Positions 1 to 8,236 of a stretch of 64,000 bases of DNA are shown here, piece by piece. Every line of letters starts with the position of its first letter. Within the stretch, counting starts at the first letter, position 1. A model generated the notes under the pieces. It worked only from the letters and a program-made list of their open reading frames with translations, made no database searches and had not been told where the DNA came from. Made by a program: the position numbers and the translations under genes. Origin of the DNA: Flavobacterium commune (GTDB lineage Bacteria > Bacteroidota > Bacteroidia > Flavobacteriales > Flavobacteriaceae); assembly GCF_001857965.1 (NCBI RefSeq), contig NZ_CP017774.1, positions 1,488,001-1,552,000 on the forward strand. Reading direction: 5' to 3'.

Positions 1-212
1 ATTTCTTTATCAAAAGGACCATAAATGGCCCAATCGTGGGGCACGCTCACTTTTTCCCATTTCGAATCATTAAAATTGGTTTGGGGAGCATTTTCGAAAT
101 CTCCTTTTTGAAACTTCCAGTTCGAGTCTAATTCTCTAACTGTTCGTACCTGAGCAAGGGAAATTTGCGTTATAATAAAAAAGGTAAAAAGGAAAATTCT
201 AAATTGTGTCAT
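1..212 (-). CDS. Glycoside hydrolase family 2 protein, N-terminal fragment
   Basis: This is the first 70 codons of a minus-strand gene that continues beyond the left edge. Residues 1-20 form a typical signal peptide ending LSLAQ-like (ITQISLAQ), so the product is exported. Residues after it read ELDSNWKFQKGD and then VPHDWAIYGPF, which is the characteristic start of the sugar-binding domain of GH2 enzymes (beta-galactosidase type). The catalytic domain is outside the window, so the substrate cannot be judged. It lies downstream of the FucP-type permease but is separated from it by a strong terminator, so it is probably a separate transcription unit. A glycosidase next to a sugar-uptake locus fits a glycan-utilisation region. 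Confidence 0.8.
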   Translation of the reverse strand, partial: MTQFRIFLFTFFIITQISLAQVRTVRELDSNWKFQKGDFENAPQTNFNDSKWEKVSVPHDWAIYGPFDKE

Positions 213-313
213 CTGGTTTTTTATTATTTGATTGGTTATGAATTATAAAATAAATGGGTAAAATTAACCACTTTATAATTACAAATTACAATAAGCAAAC
301 AAGTTATTACAAA

Positions 314-346
314 AAACCCGACCGCTTTTTGAAAGCGGTCGGGTTT
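314..346 (-). terminator. Rho-independent terminator of the FucP/CoA-transferase operon
   Basis: A perfect 15-bp inverted repeat (314-328 against 332-346, three-base loop, GC-rich core CCCGACCGC) is followed in the minus direction by a run of six T. It starts 27 bases after the stop codon of the FucP-type permease and closes the minus-strand operon that starts near 8.1 kb. Confidence 0.9.
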
Positions 347-372
347 AATTATTTATTTTATAAAAAATGTGA

Positions 373-1674
373 CTAAGCTACTTTTTTCACCTTATGTCCA
401 AAAACACCAAAGTAAAGAATAATCAAAAAGCACACTAAAGGAATCAAATAACCTGATTGAATATCATCATGATTCATATCAATCAAAGTTCCCATTCCGT
501 ATGGCAAAATAGCACCTCCTACGATGGCCATTACTAACCAGGAAGAACCTGTTTCAGTATTGCTTTTCAAGCCTACTAAACCTAAAGAGAAAATCGTTGG
601 AAACATAATAGACATGAAAAATCCAATTGCACCCAAAGCATAAATTACATAAATTCCCGTTCCGTAAATTGCCACAGCACAAAGAATAGTACTCAATGCA
701 GCATAGATTGAAAGTAACACATAATCTTTTACATATTTCAAAAAGAATGTTCCGATGAATCTTCCTGCCATAAATAACACTCCATAAAGTCCTAAATAAT
801 AAGCCGCAGTAATTTCGTCCATATTAGCACCTTGTTCCGCCATTCTAATAAAGAAACTCGTTACACAAACCTGTGCACCCACATAGAAAAACTGTGCTAC
901 CACAGCCCAGCTCAAATGACGGTGCTTTAAAACAGAGAAAAAACCAGGTTTCACCTCGACTTCAATATGCTCTGGTTTCATAGATGGCAAATGCATGAAA
1001 TAAAACAAAATTGCAACCAAAACCAATATGGTTCCTAAAACAATATAAGGCATTTTTACTGCTGCTGCTTCGCCAGCTAAATAAGATAATCTTTCCGCTT
1101 CAGGCATCGCTGCCATTTGCTCAGGAGTATAACTTTTTCCTGAAAGAATAAAAAGCGAACCTACTATAGGTGCTACCATTGCTGCTAAACCATTAAAGGA
1201 AGCTGCCAAATTCAATCGTTTTGAAGCCGATTCTGGTGGTCCTAAAATAGCCGCATAAGGATTTGCACTGGTTTCAAGAATGGTTAATCCGCAACCAATG
1301 ATAAATAAGGCAACTAAAAACAATTCATATGCCTGTGAATTCGCTGCTGGAACAAACAAGAAAGCTCCCGCTGCAAAAACCAAAAGTCCGATGATAATAC
1401 TGTTTTTATAACCTACTTTTTTAATAATCATTCCCGCAGGAATTGCCATCAGGAAATAAGCTAAAAACACCGAAGTGTCAATTAATGTAGACTGACGGTT
1501 ATTTAACTGACAGGCTTTTTTAAGGTGCGGAATCAAAATTGAATCCAGATTGTGAGCCATTCCCCAAAGGAAAAACAAACTCGTTATTAAAATAAAAGGT
1601 AATACATAATTTGGCCCTTGTCCCTTTTCGGTTGGCACTGAATGTTGGTCACCCAACTGATTGGTTACTTGCAT
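373..1674 (-). CDS. FucP-type sugar:proton symporter (MFS)
   Basis: The 433-residue protein is a 12-helix major facilitator of the FucP (L-fucose:H+ symporter) family. The first helix carries SLFFLWGMAHNLDSILIPHL, close to the FFLWGFAHGLLDxLxxHF signature of FucP, and helix 4-5 carries the LETSANPYAAILGP motif of the same family. Length is normal for FucP (about 430). It is the last gene of the operon, 20 bases after the MaoC-like gene and just before a terminator. The most likely role is inner-membrane uptake of the monosaccharide degraded by this locus. Family assignment is firm; the substrate is not, since FucP-like proteins in Bacteroidota carry several different sugars. Confidence 0.88.
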   Translation of the reverse strand: MQVTNQLGDQHSVPTEKGQGPNYVLPFILITSLFFLWGMAHNLDSILIPHLKKACQLNNRQSTLIDTSVFLAYFLMAIPAGMIIKKVGYKNSIIIGLLVFAAGAFLFVPAANSQAYELFLVALFIIGCGLTILETSANPYAAILGPPESASKRLNLAASFNGLAAMVAPIVGSLFILSGKSYTPEQMAAMPEAERLSYLAGEAAAVKMPYIVLGTILVLVAILFYFMHLPSMKPEHIEVEVKPGFFSVLKHRHLSWAVVAQFFYVGAQVCVTSFFIRMAEQGANMDEITAAYYLGLYGVLFMAGRFIGTFFLKYVKDYVLLSIYAALSTILCAVAIYGTGIYVIYALGAIGFFMSIMFPTIFSLGLVGLKSNTETGSSWLVMAIVGGAILPYGMGTLIDMNHDDIQSGYLIPLVCFLIILYFGVFGHKVKKVA

Positions 1675-1694
1675 GTTTTATATTTATTGGTTGG

Positions 1695-2138
1695 TTAATT
1701 TTTCCTTTTTACCAGTAGCAAATGGTCACAAACCATTACTACCTCGCCTCTTTGATTAATAATCTCTAAGTGTTCCGTCACAGTTCCCATCTCTGGTCTT
1801 TTAGCATCACCTTTCTCTGAAATGGTAATCTCTGAGTGAATCGTATCGCCAATATGTACCGGTTTTACAAAACGCATTCTGTCATAACCCTTAGAAAAAG
1901 CTTCCGGATTAATCTCCGATGCCGTCAATCCTACCCCAATGGCAAGTACCATCGTTCCATGAGCAATACGCTGACCAAAAGGCTGGGTTTTACACCATTC
2001 TTCATCCATGTGGTGCGGAAAAAAATCGCCTGTGTGCCCTGCGTGTACCACAAAATCAGTCTCTGTGATGGTTCTCCCCAGCGTCACGCGCTTTTCTCCT
2101 AATTGGTAATCTTCAAAAAATGTTGATTTAAAATACAT
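1695..2138 (-). CDS. MaoC-like hotdog-fold acyl-CoA hydratase
   Basis: The 147-residue single hotdog domain carries the MaoC/R-hydratase signature: [23 protein letters not shown] contains the D-x(4)-H catalytic dyad region, followed by [15 protein letters not shown]. Such enzymes hydrate 2-enoyl-CoA thioesters; family members related in use include mesaconyl-CoA and itaconyl-CoA hydratases, which also work beside family III CoA-transferases. In this operon two such CoA-transferases lie upstream, so hydration or dehydration of a CoA thioester made by them is the obvious inference. The gene sits between Gfo/Idh/MocA (92-base hairpin-containing gap) and the permease. The exact substrate is unknown. 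Confidence 0.85.
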   Translation of the reverse strand: MYFKSTFFEDYQLGEKRVTLGRTITETDFVVHAGHTGDFFPHHMDEEWCKTQPFGQRIAHGTMVLAIGVGLTASEINPEAFSKGYDRMRFVKPVHIGDTIHSEITISEKGDAKRPEMGTVTEHLEIINQRGEVVMVCDHLLLVKRKN

Positions 2139-2150
2139 ATTTTTAGTTTT

Positions 2151-2222
2151 TTAGTACTTAGTTGTTAGTCCCTAGCAATTAGTGTAGCCTCAAAAAACTA
2201 AGGACTAGGGACTAAGGACTAC
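2151..2222. repeat. Imperfect hairpin built of tandem TAGTCC-like words
   Basis: The gap between the Gfo/Idh/MocA and MaoC-like genes is filled by a long imperfect inverted repeat. The left arm (about 2151-2175) and right arm (about 2198-2222) are each made of repeated heptamer-like words (CTTAGT, TAGTCC, CTAAGGA). The two arms pair over most of 25 bases. It lies inside an otherwise compact operon, so it is more likely an mRNA-processing or stabilising hairpin, or a replicating sequence element, than a terminator; no T-run follows. Confidence 0.6.
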
Positions 2223-2230
2223 ATTTTGTT

Positions 2231-3298
2231 TTATAATTCTCCCAATGAAATGCCCCCATTTCGATTGCTGACATAACAGGCTTCTACCACTTTCATAGTT
2301 CCCAGTACGTTTTCTACACTGGCAAACAATTCGCTGTCCGAACCTTCTTTGTAACGCATCAGGTTAGCCATGGTACCCACAAAAGCCTCCGGAAACCAGG
2401 AACCTTCTAACTGTACTTTCTTCCATTCGTACTTTCCTGCTTCGTTTTGAACTGAATATTCAAAAACATCTTCTAATCCGGCAGGATAATTCATCAATAA
2501 TCCCATTTTAGCCTTTACAGCACCTTTGGTTCCTTCCCATTTAATGTAGCTTTCTTCATGCTCCGGTCCAAAATGATGATCGTGATTGGTATTGATTACC
2601 GCACGCATCGTATCGCCATAATCCAGAATGATAGTAGAACGTGAAGATGATAAATCTTTCGATGGATGTCTCCAGGTTTTAGCCAAAACACTTTTTGGAT
2701 CTCCAACAAACGAACGAATACAATCTATATAATGTACAGAGTGGAATAAAATCTCTAATCTAGGATGTACTTTAACCAATGGGAACAATTCCCAAGGCGT
2801 ATTCACGGTCACCTTAAATTCCATATCATACAATTCGCCAATGATTCCTTCATTAATCAAATAACGGGCCGCAGCCACAAAAGGAGCAAATCGCAATTGG
2901 AAATTAATAGCGCCTACCAAATTTTTTCTTTCACAAACTTCCAAGATTTCTTTGGCTTCAGCCAAATCATTTCCCATTGGTTTCTGAATTAAAACGGCAG
3001 CTCCATCAGGCAACTGCTCTAATATTTCAATGTATTGTTCCGGCATAACCGTAATATCGTAAACAGCATTGGCAGGAGCGTGTTGAACAGCATCCGCCAC
3101 TGTTTCAAAAACATGAGGAATTCCAAATTCCGCAGCCATTGCCTGAGCTTTGGCAAAAGTCCTGTTGGTAATCCCAAAAACTTCGAATCCTGCCATTTTA
3201 TAAGCAGGCAAATGCGCATCTTTTACAATTCCACTAGCGCCAATAATTACTATGGGTTGGTTGGTTTTTGGCAGTTCTGGTTTATAAGGAATTTGCAT
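2231..3298 (-). CDS. Gfo/Idh/MocA family NAD(P)-dependent sugar oxidoreductase
   Basis: The 355-residue protein has an N-terminal Rossmann fold (IVIIGASGIVKDAHLPAYK, about residues 16-34) and the C-terminal alpha/beta domain of the Gfo/Idh/MocA family, which oxidises or reduces sugar and inositol carbons. The usual EKP substrate/cofactor motif is QKP here (residues 105-107), and a HSVHYIDCIRSF segment supplies the conserved active-site histidine region. Its start codon lies two bases after the stop of the upstream solute-binding-fold gene, so the two are probably translationally coupled. I infer oxidation of a sugar or sugar acid early in the pathway; the substrate is not predictable. Confidence 0.87.
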   Translation of the reverse strand: MQIPYKPELPKTNQPIVIIGASGIVKDAHLPAYKMAGFEVFGITNRTFAKAQAMAAEFGIPHVFETVADAVQHAPANAVYDITVMPEQYIEILEQLPDGAAVLIQKPMGNDLAEAKEILEVCERKNLVGAINFQLRFAPFVAAARYLINEGIIGELYDMEFKVTVNTPWELFPLVKVHPRLEILFHSVHYIDCIRSFVGDPKSVLAKTWRHPSKDLSSSRSTIILDYGDTMRAVINTNHDHHFGPEHEESYIKWEGTKGAVKAKMGLLMNYPAGLEDVFEYSVQNEAGKYEWKKVQLEGSWFPEAFVGTMANLMRYKEGSDSELFASVENVLGTMKVVEACYVSNRNGGISLGEL

Positions 3299-3300
3299 AA

Positions 3301-4548
3301 TTATAGTATTTTTTCAATTTCTATTTGTGTGTCTTTTAATAAATCTGCCGATGGAATATTTGTTTTTAATGCCTTTAAAACCATCTGGTCTATCAGTATG
3401 GCAATGTCTGGCCAAACTGCTATTTGAGGTAAGGTCAGAGCATTTTCATGCAAACTTTCCAGCTTGTGGTAATAAGGAATGGTGGCATTGATTTCGGCAT
3501 CTTTCCATGTCGATTTTCTGCAGCCTATTCCGCCTTCATTTGTCAATAATTTGTCACTTTCGGCAGTGGTGGCAAATCGTAAAAAGTCGTAGGCTAATTT
3601 TTTGTTTTTACTTCCGGCTCCTATGGTGTATAACCAATACACATTTAACGAAGCGGTTTTTCCACCCACAGCAAAAGGCAAAGTGGTAACATCTACTTTT
3701 CCTTTCACTTTCGATTCGGCAATGACTTCACACATGGAAGCAAAACCAAACCAGTTAATGGTCATGGCGGCTTCACCATTGGCGAAAGCCATACCGGCTT
3801 CGACAGAACCAAAATCGGCAGAACCGGGATGAACGGCAGCGGTATTTTTAACGATATAACGGTAATAATCTAAGGTGTCAATGGCGGCCTGTGTGTTAAT
3901 ATCCATTTGGTTTTCGGCATTCAACAAGGAACCTCCGCGTGTCCACAAATGCAGACAAAAGTCGAAAACCATGTTGTGCCCATCAGGATAATTGGCAAAA
4001 ACACAGCCGTATAAATTTTCGTCCGGACGATTAAAAAAAGTAGCAATTTGCTCGAATTCCGTCCAGGTTTTAGGTGGCGCTAATTCGTAACCAAACTGCT
4101 TTTTGAAATTCTCTTTTTCTATCGGATTTTCGAATAAATCTTTTCTGTAAATCAAACATTCAGGGCCGTCGTGAAAAGGTAAACCGTAAATTCCTCCATC
4201 AATTTCCTGTAAATGCAACAACGAATTGTGCCAGCCTTCAGGGAAATCCTGAGGTGCTTTTTTAGCAATGAAAGACGTTAAATCCTGAACTGCATTAGCC
4301 TGAGCCGCATCAAAAATCCAGTCGGTGTTGATGTGGGCAATATCCCAATCGCCTTTTTTCAAGCCTCCTTCGGTAATGGTTTGTTCGTACAAATCGTGCA
4401 ATTCCATGGGAACCATTTCGACCGCAATACTGATATCGTATTTTAAACAAAACGCATCCCATAATTTGTGTAAGGCACTTTCAAAAGGCCCAAATTTCCT
4501 AACCGCGATTCTAAATGTTGTGTTTTCCATTACTATGTATTTTTCCAT
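3301..4548 (-). CDS. Solute-binding-protein family 1 homologue without signal peptide
   Basis: The 415-residue protein resembles sugar-binding proteins of ABC importers (SBP family 1): DWDIAHINTDWIFDA, GGIYGLPFHDGPECLIYRKD, EAGMAFANGEAAMTINW and YDFLRFAT are typical fold elements. It lacks what these proteins normally have: no signal peptide, no lipobox, and no ABC permease or ATPase gene nearby. The N-terminus (MEKYIVMENTTFRIAVRKFG) goes straight into the first beta strand; an alternative ATG at 4530 gives MENTTFRIAV and changes nothing. It precedes the Gfo/Idh/MocA gene by two bases. A cytoplasmic binding or enzymatic role is inferred. A second, diverged relative lies at 6941-8089. Confidence 0.8.
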   Translation of the reverse strand: MEKYIVMENTTFRIAVRKFGPFESALHKLWDAFCLKYDISIAVEMVPMELHDLYEQTITEGGLKKGDWDIAHINTDWIFDAAQANAVQDLTSFIAKKAPQDFPEGWHNSLLHLQEIDGGIYGLPFHDGPECLIYRKDLFENPIEKENFKKQFGYELAPPKTWTEFEQIATFFNRPDENLYGCVFANYPDGHNMVFDFCLHLWTRGGSLLNAENQMDINTQAAIDTLDYYRYIVKNTAAVHPGSADFGSVEAGMAFANGEAAMTINWFGFASMCEVIAESKVKGKVDVTTLPFAVGGKTASLNVYWLYTIGAGSKNKKLAYDFLRFATTAESDKLLTNEGGIGCRKSTWKDAEINATIPYYHKLESLHENALTLPQIAVWPDIAILIDQMVLKALKTNIPSADLLKDTQIEIEKIL

Positions 4549-4552
4549 TATC

Positions 4553-4663
4553 CAACGGATTAAAATCCGTTGCTACAATATGTCTCGTCCGCTACAGCGG
4601 ACTCTCACATTACGTAATAGAGCCATCGGCTCGACCCATTTTGTAAGGCTGGACTTTAGTCCA
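4553..4663. repeat. Array of four different short perfect hairpins
   Basis: The 119-base spacer between the first solute-binding-fold gene and the CoA-transferase genes holds four unrelated perfect stem-loops in a row: CAACGGAT/ATCCGTTG (4553-4572), GTCCGCT/AGCGGAC (4587-4602), GAGCC/GGCTC (4620-4632) and TGGACT/AGTCCA (4650-4663). The GTCCGCT/AGCGGAC hairpin recurs at 20781-20795 and 26733-26747. This resembles compound REP-like (BIME) elements; no RAYT transposase gene is present in the window. Confidence 0.7.
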
Positions 4664-4667
4664 ATTT

Positions 4668-5804
4668 CTAAACTAAAAACTCCTTAATAATTCGCTCGTT
4701 ATCCTGACCCAACTTTGGCGAAGCCTTACCTGAAGTAAACAATTCCCCATCAATCCTGATAGGACATCGGGTTGTTTTATAACTGTAACCGTCTATCATT
4801 TCGACTTGTTGTACAAAGTTTAAAATCTGGAAACCTTCCTGAGCAAACAGCTGCTCGTAGTTCAACACATTGGCACACCAAATATCAGCCGGTTCTAAAA
4901 TATTCAGCCAATATTCTGAATCCTGTGTACGCAAATGCGCTGCTAAAATAGATTTAATATCGTCTCTTAAGGTAAATTTATTTTCCGGGAATTGCTTCAA
5001 ATCGTCACAAGACAGCAATTCGGCTAAAACGGGAATAGAACCCATAGCCAAACTCATGTAACCATTTTTAGTCTCGTAAATTCCATAAGGCGCACCTAAA
5101 TAAGCATTGGCATTATTTGTTTTTGTTCGAACAGGCAATTCGCCACCATCATTAAAGAAAGTTGTGATGGTTTCAAACTGAAAATCAAATGCCGATTCCA
5201 GCATACTTACTTCTACCAGAGCACCTACATTCTGGGTCACTTTTCGATACAAAGCGGCTAAAATTCCCTGAGCCAAATGCGCTCCCGCTAACATGTCCAC
5301 AATAGACAATCCCATAGGAACCGGGCCATCACCTTCGTTTCCTGTTAACCAGGTCAAAGCCGTTAACGATTGCAATAACAAATCCTGTCCCGGCAAATCT
5401 TTAAAAGGACCTTTTGAACCATAGCCACTTATCGAGGCATAGACTACATTAGGATTTATCTTTTGTACTTCTTCATAACTCAATCCAATGCGTTCCATAA
5501 CACCCGGTCTGAAATTATGCATCACCACATCGGCTTTTGCTAATAATTTCTTCAGTTTTGCTAATTCTTCGGGCTGTTTGAAATCAATCGCGAAGGATTC
5601 TTTATTTCTATTTATCGTATGAAAAACGGAGGATTCTCCGTTCATAATCAAATCCGAAGTATATAAGGTTCTGCAAATATCACCTGTACCCGGTTTCTCA
5701 ATTTTAATCACACGAGCACCCAAATCGGCCAAGCGTAAACTTGCCGAAGGCCCCGAAAGAAACTGGCTGAAATCTATTATTAAATAATCTTCTAATGGTT
5801 TCAT
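4668..5804 (-). CDS. Family III (CaiB/BaiF) CoA-transferase, copy 1
   Basis: The 378-residue protein is a complete CaiB/BaiF CoA-transferase, which moves CoA between carboxylic acids through an aspartyl-CoA thioester. It has the N-terminal FSQFLSGPSASLRLADLGA and VIKIEKPGTGD motifs and the HNFRPGVMERIGL motif near residue 96. The expected catalytic aspartate is Asp170 in GLSIVDMLAG, aligning with Asp169 of CaiB. It starts at exactly the same length and register as its neighbour and is clearly a paralogue. The start codon lies three bases from the stop of copy 2, so both are in one operon and may form a heteromer, as known for some family III enzymes. The acid substrate is unknown. Confidence 0.9.
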   Translation of the reverse strand: MKPLEDYLIIDFSQFLSGPSASLRLADLGARVIKIEKPGTGDICRTLYTSDLIMNGESSVFHTINRNKESFAIDFKQPEELAKLKKLLAKADVVMHNFRPGVMERIGLSYEEVQKINPNVVYASISGYGSKGPFKDLPGQDLLLQSLTALTWLTGNEGDGPVPMGLSIVDMLAGAHLAQGILAALYRKVTQNVGALVEVSMLESAFDFQFETITTFFNDGGELPVRTKTNNANAYLGAPYGIYETKNGYMSLAMGSIPVLAELLSCDDLKQFPENKFTLRDDIKSILAAHLRTQDSEYWLNILEPADIWCANVLNYEQLFAQEGFQILNFVQQVEMIDGYSYKTTRCPIRIDGELFTSGKASPKLGQDNERIIKEFLV

Positions 5805-5807
5805 CTT

Positions 5808-6944
5808 CTAATTTAAAATAGTTTCCTGTATCATTTTATTCTGCTCTCCTACTTTTGGCGCTGCTTTAGTGCTGGTCAAAATCTGACCGTCTAACTGAAT
5901 CGGACTTCTGGTAGTGACAATTTTTTTATTCTCTGAATTTTCGATGGTTTGCTTCATTGGCATACCAAAATCAATTTGATCCAAATCCTGATAATTCAAT
6001 ACTTTTCCGCACCAAACGCCTTTTTCCTGCAACAATTTCAACCAATGGTCTGTAGCTTCCTGAATGATTCGTTCGCTTAAAAGTGTTCTGATTTCGTCGC
6101 GGAATTCAAACCACAGATGTTTTTCTCTGTATTTTTCTAGATTTACTTCTAACAATTCACTGATGAACATTAAATCGCCCATAGCCAAAGAAAGATAACC
6201 ATCCTGAGTTTTATACACCCCATAAGGCGCGCTTAAAAAAGCATGTGCACTTCCTGCAACATCACCTCTTTCCTGCAATTTTCCACCATCATTTAAATAA
6301 GAAGTAATGGCTTCAAACTGAACATCTAAAATGGATTCGATTAAAGAAACCTCAACCAAAACACCTTTATTCGTTTTGGCTCTTTTTAATAAAGCCGCCA
6401 AAAGCCCCTGAACCAAATGATTTCCGCACATAATATCGGCTGTAGATAAACCAAAAGGAACCGGTCCCTGACTGTTTCGTCCGCTTAACCATGTTAATCC
6501 TGATAAAGATTGCACCAATAAATCCTGTCCCGGTTTTTTAGACCAAGGTCCTTCGTCACCATAGCCTGAAACTACTCCATAAATAATTTTCGGATTGACG
6601 GCAATAGCATCGGCGAAAGCCAAACCAATTTTATCCATCACCCCCGGTCTGAAATTATGTGTCATAATATCAGCCTTAGCAATCAGTTTTTTGACTAATT
6701 CTAAATCGTCCGAATTTTTAAGATCGGCAGCAAAAGAATCTTTATTTCTGTTAATGGTATGAAATAACAAACTGCTTTCGTCCACAAATAAGTCTTTGAT
6801 ACTCAATTGGCGACAAGCTTCTCCTTTTACGGGTCTTTCAATTTTGATGACTCTGGCGCCTAAATCGGCTAGTTTCAATCCTGCTGAAGGTCCTGCCAAA
6901 AACTGGCAAAACTCTAAAACAACCACACCTTCTAAAGGTCTCAT
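5808..6944 (-). CDS. Family III (CaiB/BaiF) CoA-transferase, copy 2
   Basis: This 378-residue paralogue of the preceding gene shows the same motif layout: EFCQFLAGPSAGLKLADLGA, VIKIERP, HNFRPGVMDKIGL, and the catalytic Asp170 in GLSTADIMCG. Identical length and in-register motifs point to tandem duplication followed by divergence. Its ATG overlaps the TGA stop of the upstream solute-binding-fold gene (ATGA, 6941-6944), so translation is coupled. The two copies could form a heterodimer or act on different acids. Nothing in the sequence identifies the acyl donor or acceptor; the MaoC-like hydratase in the same operon suggests that the CoA thioester formed is then hydrated. Confidence 0.9.
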   Translation of the reverse strand: MRPLEGVVVLEFCQFLAGPSAGLKLADLGARVIKIERPVKGEACRQLSIKDLFVDESSLLFHTINRNKDSFAADLKNSDDLELVKKLIAKADIMTHNFRPGVMDKIGLAFADAIAVNPKIIYGVVSGYGDEGPWSKKPGQDLLVQSLSGLTWLSGRNSQGPVPFGLSTADIMCGNHLVQGLLAALLKRAKTNKGVLVEVSLIESILDVQFEAITSYLNDGGKLQERGDVAGSAHAFLSAPYGVYKTQDGYLSLAMGDLMFISELLEVNLEKYREKHLWFEFRDEIRTLLSERIIQEATDHWLKLLQEKGVWCGKVLNYQDLDQIDFGMPMKQTIENSENKKIVTTRSPIQLDGQILTSTKAAPKVGEQNKMIQETILN

Positions 6945-8089
6945 ACTGTTGCTGCATTAAGCGATTTTACATACAAGGCATCCATTGCTTCAAGTACTGC
7001 TACCTCATCGCCACCATTCATCAAATAATCACGCACTAAGTCACCAGCATGATCCTGAAAATACATGTGTCCAGAATATCTTGGACGCAAGAAAGCACGC
7101 TCTAAAGCTGGCAAAGTATTTTTGAAATAATCGTGAGTGATTTGGTTGATTCTTTCGCTTTTCCAGGCTTGTAAATGTCCTGGTTGTCCACCATTGTCAG
7201 CAAAAATATTTTGTTGGACATGGGATGAACCAGTAAATTCAGCATATTTCAATGCTTCTGGAAGATTTTCACTAAAAGCAGAAACAGCTAATCCTGTTCC
7301 TCCTAAAGAACTAATCATGGGTTGATCGTTCAATTTTACTAAGTCATAAAAATGAAGTAGGTGTTTGCTGTAGCCAATTCGTGAATAATTAGAATAACCG
7401 TAAGCAAACGGGCAATAAGCAATCTCATCTGTATTCACCATTGCTTCGTACACCTGAATTGGGTTTCTGTTAAAATTAGCCGGATCCATCAACTGCGCTA
7501 ATTCGCGGTGCATTTGCAATGCTTTAATTCCTGTTTCATTTGAAATAACTTTCTCCTGAGACAAAAATGGTGCTTCACCCAAACTGCAACAAAACGAATA
7601 AAAAGTCATTAATGAATCTACCGGAATTCCAGCAAAAGCAACCAATCCTTTTTTGGCTAAAGCCAATAAATCTTCGTAAGTTTCAGGAACTTTTAATCCT
7701 TTACTTTCTAAAATATCCAAACGAGCCGCAGCTACCGGAGTGGCAGCATCGATAGGCAAAGCCCAAAGTTTGTTGTTAAAAACATAACTTTCGTATGATT
7801 TCCCTACCGTATTGACTTCCTGATCTTTTATATATTCGCTTGAAAAATGATCCGATAAAGGAACAATGGTATTGGTAGCAGCACCAAAACCTGTCCATGG
7901 ATGATCAATTACTAATAAATCAAATCTTTTAGCTAAATCCTCGATTGAGGCATCCGCAAATTCTTGTAAACTTCTTTTTTCCCAACTAATTTCTACATCT
8001 GGATAAAGCTCTGTAAAACGCTGAGCAGTAGCAACCATAGGCAAAAGGCCTCTTGTATGGTTCCATGTAATGCCTTTCAATTTCTTCAT
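6941..8089 (-). CDS. Second leaderless solute-binding-protein homologue
   Basis: I place the start at the ATG at 8089 (382 residues, MKKLKGITWNHTRG), not at the upstream TTG at 8104. The fold is that of SBP family 1 proteins: LLPMVATAQRFTELYPDVEISWEKRSLQEF, FDLLVIDHPW, KLWALPIDAATPVAAARLD and an alanine/glycine-rich hinge. There is no signal peptide or lipobox and no ABC transporter partner. It is the first gene of the operon and overlaps the CoA-transferase start by four bases. A repeated pairing of such proteins with CoA-transferases and an oxidoreductase argues for a cytoplasmic role (substrate carrier, sensor or enzyme on a periplasmic-binding fold, as in Thi5). This is inference. Confidence 0.8.
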   Translation of the reverse strand: MKKLKGITWNHTRGLLPMVATAQRFTELYPDVEISWEKRSLQEFADASIEDLAKRFDLLVIDHPWTGFGAATNTIVPLSDHFSSEYIKDQEVNTVGKSYESYVFNNKLWALPIDAATPVAAARLDILESKGLKVPETYEDLLALAKKGLVAFAGIPVDSLMTFYSFCCSLGEAPFLSQEKVISNETGIKALQMHRELAQLMDPANFNRNPIQVYEAMVNTDEIAYCPFAYGYSNYSRIGYSKHLLHFYDLVKLNDQPMISSLGGTGLAVSAFSENLPEALKYAEFTGSSHVQQNIFADNGGQPGHLQAWKSERINQITHDYFKNTLPALERAFLRPRYSGHMYFQDHAGDLVRDYLMNGGDEVAVLEAMDALYVKSLNAATV

Positions 8090-8164
8090 TTTTTGACTTT
8101 TCAATTTTTTATTAGAACATAAATTTCCAAAAATTAAAATTAAGAAAACTAATTAATTCTTTTT

Positions 8165-8179
8165 TATCCGTTATTATCT
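8165..8179 (+). promoter_or_regulatory. Weak candidate copy of the locus operator
   Basis: The bases 8165-8179 (TATCCGTTATTATCT) match 11 of 15 positions of the motif found at 10440 and 14877, in the same orientation and 76 bases upstream of the second solute-binding-fold gene. On its own this match is weak in AT-rich DNA; the consistent orientation relative to the minus-strand operons is the only support. Confidence 0.25.
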
Positions 8180-8236
8180 GTGTTCTATCTATTTTTTTCA
8201 TTTTAAAACAACTGTGAATATAGTTATTAAAACGTC

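Noticed and set aside
4668..6944. Possible loss of the catalytic aspartate in both CoA-transferases, because a VEVSMLES/VEVSLIES segment has Glu where some family alignments show Asp.
   Set aside because: Comparison with the CaiB sequence as remembered places the catalytic aspartate in the segment before it (Asp170 in VDMLAG and ADIMCG). Both copies keep it.
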